Positions 54,079-62,932 are shown, numbered from the stretch's first letter. The stretch is DNA of 64,000 nucleotides from [Clostridium] viride DSM 6836 (GCA_000620945.1 KK211198.1:606120-670119), one strand, 5' to 3'. The notes: generated by a model not told the origin, from the letters alone. Numbers and translations: made by a program.

Positions 54079-56418
54079 TTAAATAACCTCGTCATATAAT
54101 TCTTTTTCCAGTTCCTTCACGGCTTTCAGATAGCCATTCTTACCGCCAAAGAACCCAGCGATTTTTGAGGGCTTGCCAAACTTTATAAATGGGTCAAGCT
54201 TCAAAATTTCGGTTTTCTCTATCTCGTAAATGCCAGTGTTCATGTATTTTTCAAGCAGGGCATCCAACACCTCACGAGCCGCTCCGCTGAAACGGCTTAG
54301 GAAGTCACGCTTCTTCACATTGTTGGCACGTTCCTTTCGTGTCAGCGGCTTTTTATCAAAGGCCACATGGCAGATGAAGTCAAAGTCGTCCACATCGTTC
54401 AGGCCTTGGTCGAGCTTCATGCTCTCTAAATCAATACCACGCTCCAAGAGCAGGTCTTTCATGGTTTCTTTCTTTTCCTCTGCTGTCCATGTGCGGATAA
54501 AATTATCCAGAGAAGCGTAGGTGCCTAAAATGTTTGACTTGGTGTAGTCAACAATGCTCTCCTGCCTGAGCAACTTGCCGTTAGCATCATAAACGGACAC
54601 GGTTTTTCCAATGACCTTTACAGTGCAGCCACTTTCATCCACAATTGCTTTCTCCTTCAGGTCATCACCACCGGGAGGCGGTGTGACAGGAGGAATCCCT
54701 GTCACACCGTTTGCTCCACTTCCGTCAAAGCCCTCGTCCTGCTCAATCGGCCCGTCCCATTCCGGGTCGGCAAACAGACGGGTTACATTGCGGAAATCCA
54801 TGACGATGAAGTGGGTTTTACCCTCTTTTTCGCGCAGGCGAGTACCACGACCGATAATCTGCTTGAACTCGGTCATAGAGCCAATCATCTGGTCGAGGAC
54901 AATGAGCTTTGTCATCTTGCAGTCTGCGCCTGTGGAAAGCAGCTTTGAGGTGGTAGCAATCACCGGATATTTTGCAGAGACAGATATGAAATAGTCCAGC
55001 TTACTCTTTCCGTAAGGGTCACTGCCGGTTATACGCACCACATAGTCGGGATTCTCCTTAACCATATCGGCGTTCAGATTGTTTAGGGCAATTCTCATGC
55101 GCTCGGCATGGTCTTCCGTTGCACAGAACACAATGGTTTTCTGCATTCTGTCGGTGCTTTTGAGATATTCGGTAATCTCTCGTGCCACCTCATAGGTCCG
55201 GTCTTCCAGAATGATATTATAATCGAAATCGCTGTTGGTGTAGATGCGGTCTTCGATTTCCATGCCTTTTTTGTCGAGCTGTCCCTTATAAGGCCGCCAG
55301 CCTTCGCCAATGTTAGTTTTGATGTTGATGACCTTAAAGGGTGCCAAAAAGCCGTCCTCAATGCCTTCTCGCAGGCTATATGAATAAACCGGTTCACCAA
55401 AGTAATCAATGCTGGATATATACTTGGTTTCTTTGGGTGTTGCCGTCATACCAATCTGGGTAGCTGACGAGAAATAGTCTAGAATCTTACGCCAGTTGCT
55501 CTCCTTTTTTGCAGAACCACGGTGACACTCGTCCACAATAATGAGGTCAAAGAAGTTCGGCTGAAACAGGGTTGCAAGACGAGATGCGGCATCTTCTTCC
55601 GATGCGCTGTCATCCTCATCATTTCCAGCGAGCTGCTGATACAAGGAGAAATAGACCTCGTGTGATGTGATAGTCACGGGGTCGTCTTTGGCAAAGTTAA
55701 TTTTATGTATGGTCTTTTCCAGCGGGGCAAAATCCTGTTGGATTGATTGGTCAACCAAGATATTACGGTCGGCAAGATATAGCACTTTTTTCTTCATGCC
55801 GCTTTTCAGCAGACGGTAGACAATCTGAAATGCGGTGTAGGTTTTGCCTGTGCCTGTTGCCATAACAAGCAACAGTCGTTCCTGCCCTCTCGCGATGGCA
55901 TCCACCGTACGGTTGACTGCATTGCGTTGGTAATAGCGAGGTGCATAGGTGGTCTGACCGGAATAGTAGGGCTGGTTAATAATTTGCATTTCAGGTGCGC
56001 TTTTAAGGGCTTGGTATCGTGCAAATAATTCGTCGGGGGTGGGAAACTCGGATAAAGGAATTTCTCGCTCCTGCCCTGTAATGAAATCATGTTCATAAAA
56101 GGCATCGCCATTGGAACTGTATGCAAAGGGGACGTCCAGCATTATTGCGTAGGTTATAGCCTGCTGTAAGCCATGAGACACGGTGTGCTTATTATCTTTT
56201 GCTTCTACAACGGCAATGGGTGTGCTCGAATTGTAGTATAGAATATAATCCGCTTTTTTGGGGCGTTCACGTACGACAAAATTACCTTTGAGGTTTATCT
56301 TGCCGTCGGTGATCGGCGTTTCCATGGTGATGTGCTCAACATCCCAGTGCGAAGTGAGCGCAGGAGTAATATAGCGCAGCTTGATATCTTCCTCGGTCAT
56401 CTTTTTCTTATCGATCAT
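54079..56418 (-). CDS. hsdR: Type I restriction enzyme R subunit
   Basis: 779 residues, at the short end for the family. The N-terminal nuclease has ADYIL (D57) and VEAKD (E72, K74). The translocase has Walker A MATGTGKTYTAF at 186-197, DECHRGS in motif II, MTATPKET in motif III, and a second RecA-like lobe with IGRGTRLR. It cleaves unmodified foreign DNA after translocation, with HsdM and HsdS. First gene of the operon. No break is seen. Confidence 0.93.
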   Translation of the reverse strand: MIDKKKMTEEDIKLRYITPALTSHWDVEHITMETPITDGKINLKGNFVVRERPKKADYILYYNSSTPIAVVEAKDNKHTVSHGLQQAITYAIMLDVPFAYSSNGDAFYEHDFITGQEREIPLSEFPTPDELFARYQALKSAPEMQIINQPYYSGQTTYAPRYYQRNAVNRTVDAIARGQERLLLVMATGTGKTYTAFQIVYRLLKSGMKKKVLYLADRNILVDQSIQQDFAPLEKTIHKINFAKDDPVTITSHEVYFSLYQQLAGNDEDDSASEEDAASRLATLFQPNFFDLIIVDECHRGSAKKESNWRKILDYFSSATQIGMTATPKETKYISSIDYFGEPVYSYSLREGIEDGFLAPFKVINIKTNIGEGWRPYKGQLDKKGMEIEDRIYTNSDFDYNIILEDRTYEVAREITEYLKSTDRMQKTIVFCATEDHAERMRIALNNLNADMVKENPDYVVRITGSDPYGKSKLDYFISVSAKYPVIATTSKLLSTGADCKMTKLIVLDQMIGSMTEFKQIIGRGTRLREKEGKTHFIVMDFRNVTRLFADPEWDGPIEQDEGFDGSGANGVTGIPPVTPPPGGDDLKEKAIVDESGCTVKVIGKTVSVYDANGKLLRQESIVDYTKSNILGTYASLDNFIRTWTAEEKKETMKDLLLERGIDLESMKLDQGLNDVDDFDFICHVAFDKKPLTRKERANNVKKRDFLSRFSGAAREVLDALLEKYMNTGIYEIEKTEILKLDPFIKFGKPSKIAGFFGGKNGYLKAVKELEKELYDEVI

Positions 56419-56846
56419 GACAGGTCACTCCTTCCCGCATCCGGGACATACTTCATTATATCGCCATAGTTGCATGCAAGGGTACACATATTTTTATCTA
56501 TGAAACACCCATAATGAGCATCGTGCTTCCATAATTAGTAATATTGTAACATAAGGCTCAGAGGCTTACAACATAGTATCACAAGCCCTTATGAATGTTT
56601 TGTTAAGTCCGATGTTGTAAAATGGTACATTTATTCCGTAGAAATAACTTGCTATATCTCCGTTTCAGAGCAATTATACTCATACCAAACGAACGGAGGC
56701 TTATAGCATTAAAATGATACCCTACAACATCACAGGCAAGCAAAGTAAGCAGCTGACCGAGGACATCAGCGCGGCACTACACACCATCCCTAAGTTGTCT
56801 TTTAGTGTGTGCAGAGCCAGAGCTGTTTTCTAGATGGTCCTGCCGA
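56419..56846. other. Upstream region of the type I operon with a short ORF relic
   Basis: Mostly non-coding. On the + strand a 39-codon frame at 56714-56833 (MIPYNITGKQSKQLTEDISA) looks like the first residues of the small amidoligase-associated or virulence-related proteins that begin MxYNITGKxRK; it stops early. GGAGG lies 14 bases upstream of it. I treat it as a gene fragment. Confidence 0.4.
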
Positions 56847-58184
56847 CTAATGTGCTTTCTCTAGTTTTGGCATTGTGGAGACTAATGCGCTGGCCTGGTT
56901 GCTTTCAAGTGGTTCCAGACCGATTATAAAGTCAGTTAGCAAAATGGCGTTCAGAGAAGCCTTTTTGCTCGGATAGCTATGATACCAGCTATGAGAAACA
57001 CCATGCCGGTTCGGCACTCCATCAACTATATCGTCAACTTTATTACACTGAGATACAATAAAGGTGTTGAAGTAGTCGCTGAAAATCTTGTCGTAGTCAT
57101 TGGCGGCTGTCAGATCTTCCAGCTCTTTTTTTGTGATCTCCATTCTTTGACGGTGGCGATCCTGCATGGTAGCATTGTTTGCCTTGATGTAGATCAAGCC
57201 CTCCCACATGGTTGCCAAGCTGGAAATGCACAGGGCATATTCACCACGGAGATGCGCTTCGAGGGCCTGTCCCAGAATCCGCTTGATGTGCGGCTCTAAA
57301 TCAGATTCTCTCCATATACGCTTGATGAACCGAATCTCCTTCGGATTGTAATAGTCGAGAATAACCTTATCGATACGCTTCTCCCTTCTTTTACTTGCGC
57401 CTCGGCTTGTTGCCATGATGTCCGATATTTCTGCTGTCATGGAAATATCTGCTGCCCATCCAGAGTAGGGGAACCACTTGCACTCATACATAGCCCTCAA
57501 GTACGCTTGATTAAACTTCTCGTACCGCCCGAAAATATCCGGTTCCAAAGCAAGACTCTCCAGAACAGAACGAATCGGAGAGCTATCAATGCTCTGAATC
57601 CAATCCATCACCGGTGAATGAATTGCCGCTGTAAGTGCCGATCCGAATGAGTTAATTATTCCTTTAACAGAATCGGCTAACAACTTTGCAGCACTGTTGT
57701 TAAAGGACTGGAACATAGCCGTCATACCTAAACTGGCTCTTTCAAGAAGTGGATTTTTGAAAGTATAGTCGGGGACATTGGCTGCTATTGCAAGTTCTCC
57801 AAAAGCCTGGACGGTACCACTATGTTGCAGAGCATCTATTGCAGCACCTGCACCGGCGGCGAGTTTTATGGCCTTGCTATTTTCAGCAATAGCTTTCATT
57901 GCTGGTGATAGTTCTGGAATTGCATCCAACGCAAGCGTCGGAACATCAAACTTTAGGTTATGGGCAGTAGCACCTTCTGCGATTCGTTTAATTCTATCCT
58001 CTTGCTCAAGGATGGGTGTCAACCTGTCCGTTAATTTTTTACTGGCTTCCATGTTTTCCAGCACACCTTCGGAAGTTGGGTCATGTTCAAAGTCTTTGAT
58101 AAGCAACACCTCCATTCCTTTCGGATGGTCTAATATTTTTTCAGTATATATTCTACCGAATGCGGTGCCCAATAAATTGGACAA
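56847..58184 (-). CDS. Putative HEPN-type effector paired with the methylase-specificity fusion
   Basis: 445 residues, no family I can name. The N-terminal half is helical with an alanine-rich hydrophobic stretch (AIKLAAGAGAAIDAL). The last 150 residues look like a HEPN/Abi-C fold: LRGEYALCISSLATMWEGLI, followed by RHGVSH at 393-398, an RX4H motif as in HEPN ribonucleases, and a final helix. The start is TTG 58184, 10 bases after the upstream stop with no good ribosome site, so translation is probably coupled. Proposed role: RNase toxin released when the partner senses foreign DNA; this is inference. Confidence 0.6.
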   Translation of the reverse strand: MSNLLGTAFGRIYTEKILDHPKGMEVLLIKDFEHDPTSEGVLENMEASKKLTDRLTPILEQEDRIKRIAEGATAHNLKFDVPTLALDAIPELSPAMKAIAENSKAIKLAAGAGAAIDALQHSGTVQAFGELAIAANVPDYTFKNPLLERASLGMTAMFQSFNNSAAKLLADSVKGIINSFGSALTAAIHSPVMDWIQSIDSSPIRSVLESLALEPDIFGRYEKFNQAYLRAMYECKWFPYSGWAADISMTAEISDIMATSRGASKRREKRIDKVILDYYNPKEIRFIKRIWRESDLEPHIKRILGQALEAHLRGEYALCISSLATMWEGLIYIKANNATMQDRHRQRMEITKKELEDLTAANDYDKIFSDYFNTFIVSQCNKVDDIVDGVPNRHGVSHSWYHSYPSKKASLNAILLTDFIIGLEPLESNQASALVSTMPKLEKAH

Positions 58185-58196
58185 TTAGGCTCGCTT

Positions 58197-59936
58197 TCAC
58201 TCTTCGTCCATAATGTGATGGAGCCGATTAACTGCTTCATTAAGGCGCTGCTTGATAGCCGCAATCTCGTCCAAAGCAGCTTGATACTTCTGAGCGATGC
58301 GCTCCTGCTCGTTCATAGCAGGAAGAGGGATTTCCACCTTCTTCAGCTTGTCTACGCCGATGTTCGGGATCGTTGCGCCAACGGTAATACTTTTCAGAAC
58401 TGCATGGCCCTGTTCGCTATCGAAGAAAGCCTTGATGAAGAAGGGATTTGCCTTGGTTTCATCCAGCTCAATGATATACAGATTACCACTCGCCAGGATG
58501 CGCTGTCCTTCCTGCACAGATGCAACCGCAACCTTGTAAGGGTAGCCGTTTTTGGAAAGAATCAGCGTATTATTTTTCAAGCAGTATCTTTCGTACTTGG
58601 GATCAATGTAGGACAGATAGGGGAGCTTATCGTCAATCATGCCATTCTGGATATTGGCAAGCATCAGATACTGCATATTGGTCACGCTGTCAGACACCAT
58701 TTCATCCAGCTGGCTTGCGGTGCAAGGTGCGCCCCTAGAAATGCTCTTGATGACGCTTTCAAAGGGGACACCATTATGGAAAGTCAAATCTTCGCTTGCA
58801 TATCGACTAAGGCTCAGATTGTATTCATTCGCTCTCAGTTCTTCGATGGAAATGCTCTTGCAGTAATCGTGGTCATTGGAAAGGGCATCCATGATGGTTG
58901 CGATGTTTTCTTCGCTGAACTCGTTCTGACGGCGGCCCTGCTGACAGTGCTTAGTAGCATCAATCATGCGAACGCTTTCGTTATTGTGGCTCAAAATAAT
59001 CAGCGTGGTGGGAATGTTGGTAGATGCAAACATCTTGCCAGGAAGGGAAATGACGCACTCAACCATCTTGCGCTCCACAAAATACTTTCGCATCGGCATA
59101 TCAATACTATTCCAGGTGCTGCCATTGGTCATCACACCAACTGCTTTACCATTCTCGTCAAGAAGGCCACAGAGCAGCGCATTGAACACCCAGTCGGAAG
59201 AAGTTGCTTTAGAAAGACCGGGATACTGTTCCGCAAGCCGTTCCAGATACGCAGCACCGGCACCGAGGTTCCGCAGCTTCAATCCGAAAGGATAACCGGC
59301 GAAGATCTTATCAAACTTCGGCAGGGAGTCTCCATCAACCACAGTGAAAACATCGCACAGAGTAACTTCCATATCAGCGTCAATCAGTTCAGCCCGCATC
59401 AACGCAGCAGCTCTGTTCGCTACATTGATTTCAAAGCCATGATAGGAAGCCTTGCTTACTTCCAGAGCCGCAGATACCATATAAGTACCGCTGCCGCAGC
59501 AGACATCGGCAACTCTCTCCCCGGCTTTCACATCCAACAGCTTATGAGCCAGATTGAGGATGGAGGGAGGTGTGGTCATCGTTCCCTTCGGTTCATTATC
59601 GGTTACAGGGTTTACAGCAGCCAAAGCAAATTCTTCCGGTGAGTATTTCATTACGAGCTGGAGCAGGCGTTCCCACAGTTCGTCGGTCAGCACTTCTTTT
59701 GCCATAAAACGAACATCGTCGTTTACTTCAATCTCACCATCGGTAATTGCCTGGAGCGTAATACCAAAGGGATTGTTGTACTGACTTGCCTTGTGGATCA
59801 GATACGGAATCAACGGAAACCCATTGCAAGGGAGCTTTCCGAACTGATGAAGGCAGTTTGCAATATCCCAAGTAATCTGCGTGGCCTTCTGCTGGTTCTC
59901 TGCATTCTCAAAAAATTCTTTATTAATATAGGACAT
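58197..59936 (-). CDS. N6-methylase-like/specificity fusion with degenerate catalytic motif
   Basis: 579 residues. The methylase half has a cofactor loop DVCCGSG at 144-150 and FEINVANRAAALMRAEL, but where HsdM proteins have NPPY/F this one reads IFAGYPFG (213-218), lacking the Asn-Pro-Pro. The C-terminal 190 residues resemble one HsdS target-recognition domain with a helical end (SISRGAPCTASQLDE, VGATIPNIGVDKLKKVEIPL, PAMNEQERIAQKYQAALDEI). It may bind DNA and cofactor without methylating. GGAGGTAGATAA precedes ATG 59936. It forms a two-gene operon with the HEPN-like protein, with no R subunit. Confidence 0.8.
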   Translation of the reverse strand: MSYINKEFFENAENQQKATQITWDIANCLHQFGKLPCNGFPLIPYLIHKASQYNNPFGITLQAITDGEIEVNDDVRFMAKEVLTDELWERLLQLVMKYSPEEFALAAVNPVTDNEPKGTMTTPPSILNLAHKLLDVKAGERVADVCCGSGTYMVSAALEVSKASYHGFEINVANRAAALMRAELIDADMEVTLCDVFTVVDGDSLPKFDKIFAGYPFGLKLRNLGAGAAYLERLAEQYPGLSKATSSDWVFNALLCGLLDENGKAVGVMTNGSTWNSIDMPMRKYFVERKMVECVISLPGKMFASTNIPTTLIILSHNNESVRMIDATKHCQQGRRQNEFSEENIATIMDALSNDHDYCKSISIEELRANEYNLSLSRYASEDLTFHNGVPFESVIKSISRGAPCTASQLDEMVSDSVTNMQYLMLANIQNGMIDDKLPYLSYIDPKYERYCLKNNTLILSKNGYPYKVAVASVQEGQRILASGNLYIIELDETKANPFFIKAFFDSEQGHAVLKSITVGATIPNIGVDKLKKVEIPLPAMNEQERIAQKYQAALDEIAAIKQRLNEAVNRLHHIMDEE

Positions 59937-59958
59937 TTATCTACCTCCATGTCTGTTC

Positions 59959-59974
59959 TGGTTTTTCATAACCA
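59959..59974. promoter_or_regulatory. Operator-like palindrome, downstream copy
   Basis: TGGTTTTTCATAACCA, an imperfect palindrome (TGGTT...AACCA) inside the untranslated leader of the methylase/HEPN operon, 15 of 16 bases identical to the copy at 60017. Confidence 0.65.
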
Positions 59975-59988
59975 TCTTCTATGATCTT

Positions 59989-60016
59989 ATTATAGCGCCG
60001 GATTTTCATAAGTCAA
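59989..60016 (-). promoter_or_regulatory. Promoter of the methylase/HEPN operon
   Basis: Read on the minus strand: TTGACT (60016-60011), 16-base spacer, TATAAT (59994-59989). Start of transcription near 59982. The -35 box touches one operator-like copy and the other lies just beyond the start point. Confidence 0.8.
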
Positions 60017-60032
60017 TGGTTTTTAATAACCA
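60017..60032. promoter_or_regulatory. Operator-like palindrome, upstream copy
   Basis: TGGTTTTTAATAACCA, directly against the -35 box. Paired with 59959-59974, start-to-start distance 58 bases, so a dimeric repressor could occupy both. Confidence 0.65.
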
Positions 60033-60221
60033 AGCAAAATATTTTTTAAGGTTGCCACATAGTCAGATTACTGCTGATCAGCGTTTAATGCAATTATAAT
60101 CTTCGCCCAGGTAGCTTTTACTGTTTCGAACTCTTGATAATGCATTTTAACATTGGCATGATACTGACCCAATTCCACCAGCAACCCGGTCTGTCCTACC
60201 TGAATATTATATCCAATTTGT
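60033..60221. other. Gap between operon promoter and SLH relic
   Basis: No gene recognised. Confidence 0.4.
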
Positions 60222-60505
60222 TAATCAGGTTTGACTTCTGCAACAAATGCTGAACCTTAACGGCTACTTCTGCTCGAGAAACATGGTTCTTCGGCGAAAT
60301 CGTGTTGCACTTGTTCCCGTCACAATCCCGGCTTTAAGTCATTCTGCAACACTCTTATTTGCATACTCCGAAACTGCAATTCCGTCTGCATACTTCCCCA
60401 ACATCTCTTTGATTTCGCGGATACTTACGTCCACTTTCGTTATCTTCATGGCGCGAGCTATAATCGCCACTGCCTGCTCTCTGGTAGTGAATATGAGAGT
60501 ACACC
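60222..60505 (-). pseudogene. SLH C-terminal relic (largest of the dispersed copies)
   Basis: The minus strand encodes TTREQAVAIIARAMKITKVD, then MLGKYADGIAVSEYANKSVA, an in-frame stop, LKAGIVTGT, a one-base shift and TISPKNHVSRAEVAVKVQHL ending QKSNLIN. These are the last one and a half SLH repeats of a large surface protein. At least one stop and one frameshift. The 5' end joins the response-regulator relic directly. Confidence 0.8.
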
Positions 60506-60758
60506 CAGACCACATTTAGCTCTGTTTCACTGTCATAGCCCCAGATTTTTTCAAGGAAGCACTCAGTGGGAATAATCTGTCTGGGGTTTCCATCAGCATT
60601 TCCAGCAGCTGAAACTCCTTACTTGCAAGGCGAAGGGCGCCCTTCTCTGTGTATAGTGTAAAGCTTGCCCTGTCTAGGGATAAGTTCCGGAAACGCAGGA
60701 TGGTGTCCGTGATCTCTGCTTGCCGTCTCGTCATGGCACGAATGCACCTCAATGTCAT
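60505..60758 (-). pseudogene. Response-regulator winged-helix relic
   Basis: Reads AMTRRQAEITDTILRFRNLS then LDRASFTLYTEKGALRLASK, EFQLLEMLMETP and, after a frameshift, PTECFLEKIWGYDSETELNV. This is the OmpR/PhoB-type DNA-binding domain of a response regulator without its receiver domain. It ends abruptly at the SLH relic, so two unrelated gene ends are fused. Confidence 0.7.
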
Positions 60759-60981
60759 CTAACTCCCCTCCAAGAGAAACGCTCCCTTGGAATGAGCCAG
60801 AGCCATGATAATTGGCCCCCCAGAAGCTCGGTCTGCTTTCTCCGGTTTTACGGCTATTTGTATCATAGTGGTCAATGCCACCCCAAAAGTTTTAACGGCT
60901 CTCGCCAATCTTGTTGCCACGAGAATCATAGTGGATAGTCTCGCCAAAGAAACCCTTGAGGCTATAACCATCCCTTGCCAT
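60755..60981 (-). pseudogene. Tandem HYD-repeat protein with internal stop
   Basis: From ATG 60981, with GAGGTGAATGCG upstream, the frame reads MARDGYSLKGFFGETIHYDS then RGNKIGES, an in-frame TAA, then NFWGGIDHYDTNSRKTGESR and PSFWGANYHG. The repeat unit is about 20 residues (FWGG.x.HYD..G.K.GES), seen in small clostridial proteins of unknown role. It probably runs with the small membrane protein immediately upstream. A nonsense mutation and a 3' truncation make it a pseudogene. Confidence 0.6.
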
Positions 60982-60999
60982 CGCATTCACCTCATTGCC

Positions 61000-61224
61000 C
61001 TAATACATGAGTTTAGCTATCGCACTAAACAACCAGTAGGTTATAATAGCAATAAGTATTGTACCGGCACATCCTGGAATCGCGGTAGAGCCCTTAAAAG
61101 ATGGCTCGGCAGAATCCTCCGATCCATCGATATCAATAACATTATGGTAGATTGAATCATCCTTCCGATCATGCTTCCCAATGTTATTCCGGTCTTGACT
61201 CAAAATACCTACCTTTCTGTTCAA
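61000..61224 (-). CDS. Small single-helix membrane protein
   Basis: 74 residues. A hydrophilic N terminus (GILSQDRNNIGKHDRKDDSI) is followed by one C-terminal membrane helix (GCAGTILIAIITYWLFSAIA). The stop lies 18 bases before the HYD-repeat ATG. No family recognised. AGAAAGGTAGG-type sequence lies just within its start region, so the exact start is open. Confidence 0.45.
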   Translation of the reverse strand: MNRKVGILSQDRNNIGKHDRKDDSIYHNVIDIDGSEDSAEPSFKGSTAIPGCAGTILIAIITYWLFSAIAKLMY

Positions 61225-61251
61225 TGGTGTTGCTGTTCATTAGAAAGACTG

Positions 61252-61593
61252 TTAGGTAGAAACTCGTAAGATTGCCGATGTAGTCACTGTGATTTTTCTT
61301 GCAAAATCTCTATTCATCTGCAGATCATCATTACACCAGCATTTATTGGTGCGACTCCACCACCAGCCATGCAATTGAAGTTTACGAGCCATTTTCTGCG
61401 GCTCGTTAACTTGGAAATATAACTCCAACCCATGACGGGGCTTGCTTGCTTTCGTACTAATCCGAGGAACAGTAATCGGCTCTGTTTTTACAGATGAATA
61501 GGGATGATGTTTGACATCAGTCTTCTTCTCGAGCATATACATACGTCCACAAAAAATACTCAAATCATCTTCGAGATATTTAGCCCAACCCAT
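61252..61593 (-). CDS. Small protein, unknown function
   Basis: 113 residues from ATG 61593, preceded by AGGACGG. The C-terminal half, LELYFQVNEPQKMARKLQLH then GWWWSRTNKCWCNDD, follows a pattern met in accessory small proteins of Clostridia (hydrophobic strand, helix, GxxWS...CW). No named domain. One of a run of three small minus-strand genes beside guaA. Confidence 0.55.
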   Translation of the reverse strand: MGWAKYLEDDLSIFCGRMYMLEKKTDVKHHPYSSVKTEPITVPRISTKASKPRHGLELYFQVNEPQKMARKLQLHGWWWSRTNKCWCNDDLQMNRDFARKITVTTSAILRVST

Positions 61594-61652
61594 ACAAAAC
61601 ACCGTCCTATCATTTCTCTACACTATACATATTGGGATAGATTCTATCCGCC

Positions 61653-61919
61653 TTAACCTTTTATCGAAAAAATTAAAGGCTTTTCGCCTAAAAGAAAACA
61701 GGCCGTTCCCGCAATACACAAGCAAATGAAAATATCTAAAAAATATTGCGAGGAAGCTGCGTCGTATGCATCAAGCTTTTCCCGTGTTCTTAAATCATCA
61801 GCTTCTCGGATTATAGCCGCCTTAGATTCGTATTTTGATTTAATAGCCCCGGCCGTATCAAAAAACAATCTTTGAGCCATCCCGATAGTCAACTCTATAG
61901 CTGTACTGGAACTGTTCAT
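61653..61919 (-). CDS. Small membrane protein, unknown function
   Basis: 88 residues with a good ribosome site (AAGGGGGATTAGAG). An N-terminal amphipathic helix (STAIELTIGMAQRLFFDTAG), a charged stretch, and a C-terminal membrane helix (YFLDIFICLCIAGTACFLLG). No family recognised. Confidence 0.55.
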   Translation of the reverse strand: MNSSSTAIELTIGMAQRLFFDTAGAIKSKYESKAAIIREADDLRTREKLDAYDAASSQYFLDIFICLCIAGTACFLLGEKPLIFSIKG

Positions 61920-62013
61920 CTCTAATCCCCCTTTTTCTTCACTCTGCTAGTATATAGTGAAGGAAAAAACGAAGCTTAACAAAAAATGCCCGACCGAAGT
62001 CGAGCACTTTTTA

Positions 62014-62391
62014 TTACTTTCCGCAGTAAGGACAAGTCGCATATATTCTATTATCCGTAACAGCCATATCCACAACATCCTTGTACTGATACAAGCTATC
62101 CGTTTGATAGAAGTTTTCGGAATCAACCAACCGCATCTTTTCGATAGTCTCACTCGAAACATCGTAGCTCAAATACGCATACTCATGCTTCCTGTCCAGA
62201 TCAGAGCAGTGTGTTCTTGTGACGGTGAGTTGATTACAGTTGTCACAAATAAATTGTCCATCCTTTTCTCTCATGTCACCACCGCAGCATGGACATTTAG
62301 TTTCACATAGCGACATAATCTGACGAAGGAAAATGTTTTGCAGACGTCGGAAGGAATTGATGTCGAACATCGTTAACGGCAAAATTAGCAC
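62014..62391 (-). CDS. Zinc-ribbon protein, possibly 5'-truncated
   Basis: About 125 residues. CPCC ... CDNC (about 34-53) and a final CPYCGK are zinc-ribbon knuckles. The middle (HEYAYLSYDVSSETIEKMRL, YQTDSLYQYKDVVDMAVTD) gives no family. No ribosome site is seen ahead of the possible starts, and the first residues resemble the interior of a longer protein, so the 5' part may be lost. Confidence 0.5.
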   Translation of the reverse strand: MLILPLTMFDINSFRRLQNIFLRQIMSLCETKCPCCGGDMREKDGQFICDNCNQLTVTRTHCSDLDRKHEYAYLSYDVSSETIEKMRLVDSENFYQTDSLYQYKDVVDMAVTDNRIYATCPYCGK

Positions 62392-62932
62392 CTTTTCATT
62401 AACATGAAAATTATACCCCTAGAAAAATACTTCTGATATGGTATTATTAATTTGATTAGAAATCCAAGGTTTTGAATTTACAGGCTAGAAGCAATGACAT
62501 CATTTTTCAATTATAAGATTCCTACAAAAGTAGTCTTATGGTATTTCATGAATCGGCAGAATAATCTAATTTTTTATTTTGAGCTATTTTCTCTTATAAA
62601 AAATGTGGAATGTCAATCCAAAAACGGAAACTATGTTTTTTGTTTTCTAAAACAAGCTTTCAAACCTCAATTGAACATTACAGATTCTGCATAGAGTTTT
62701 CTTCAAAAGTCTTGATCCACAATAGATACAGCCATTACAACTGTTAGTAGAGACAAGAAGAGCAATACCTTTCTAAATCTCGTTCCAGAGAAAATAAGCT
62801 CCTTTTTTATTGGTCTGAATACTAAAATTCATGAGTTATCTTAAGGGCTAGCTTTCTAGAAATCCTGGCCATTCCCAATAAGCCACCTAGAAATTTTTAA
62901 GTTCTTATTCTCCGAACTCCAATTGAATATAT
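62392..62932. other. Non-coding gap before guaA attachment region
   Basis: 541 AT-rich bases. A 66-codon + strand frame (62494-62694) lacks a ribosome site and pattern. Nothing else is recognised. Confidence 0.45.

Noticed and set aside
58215-59642. 475-codon + strand frame opposite the methylase-specificity fusion
   Set aside because: Long but a shadow: the minus strand frame has clear methylase and HsdS patterns, a promoter and a ribosome site; the + frame has none.
60805-61155. 116-codon + strand frame near 61 kb
   Set aside because: The minus strand shows the HYD repeats and a small membrane protein with ribosome sites; the + frame has no such signs.
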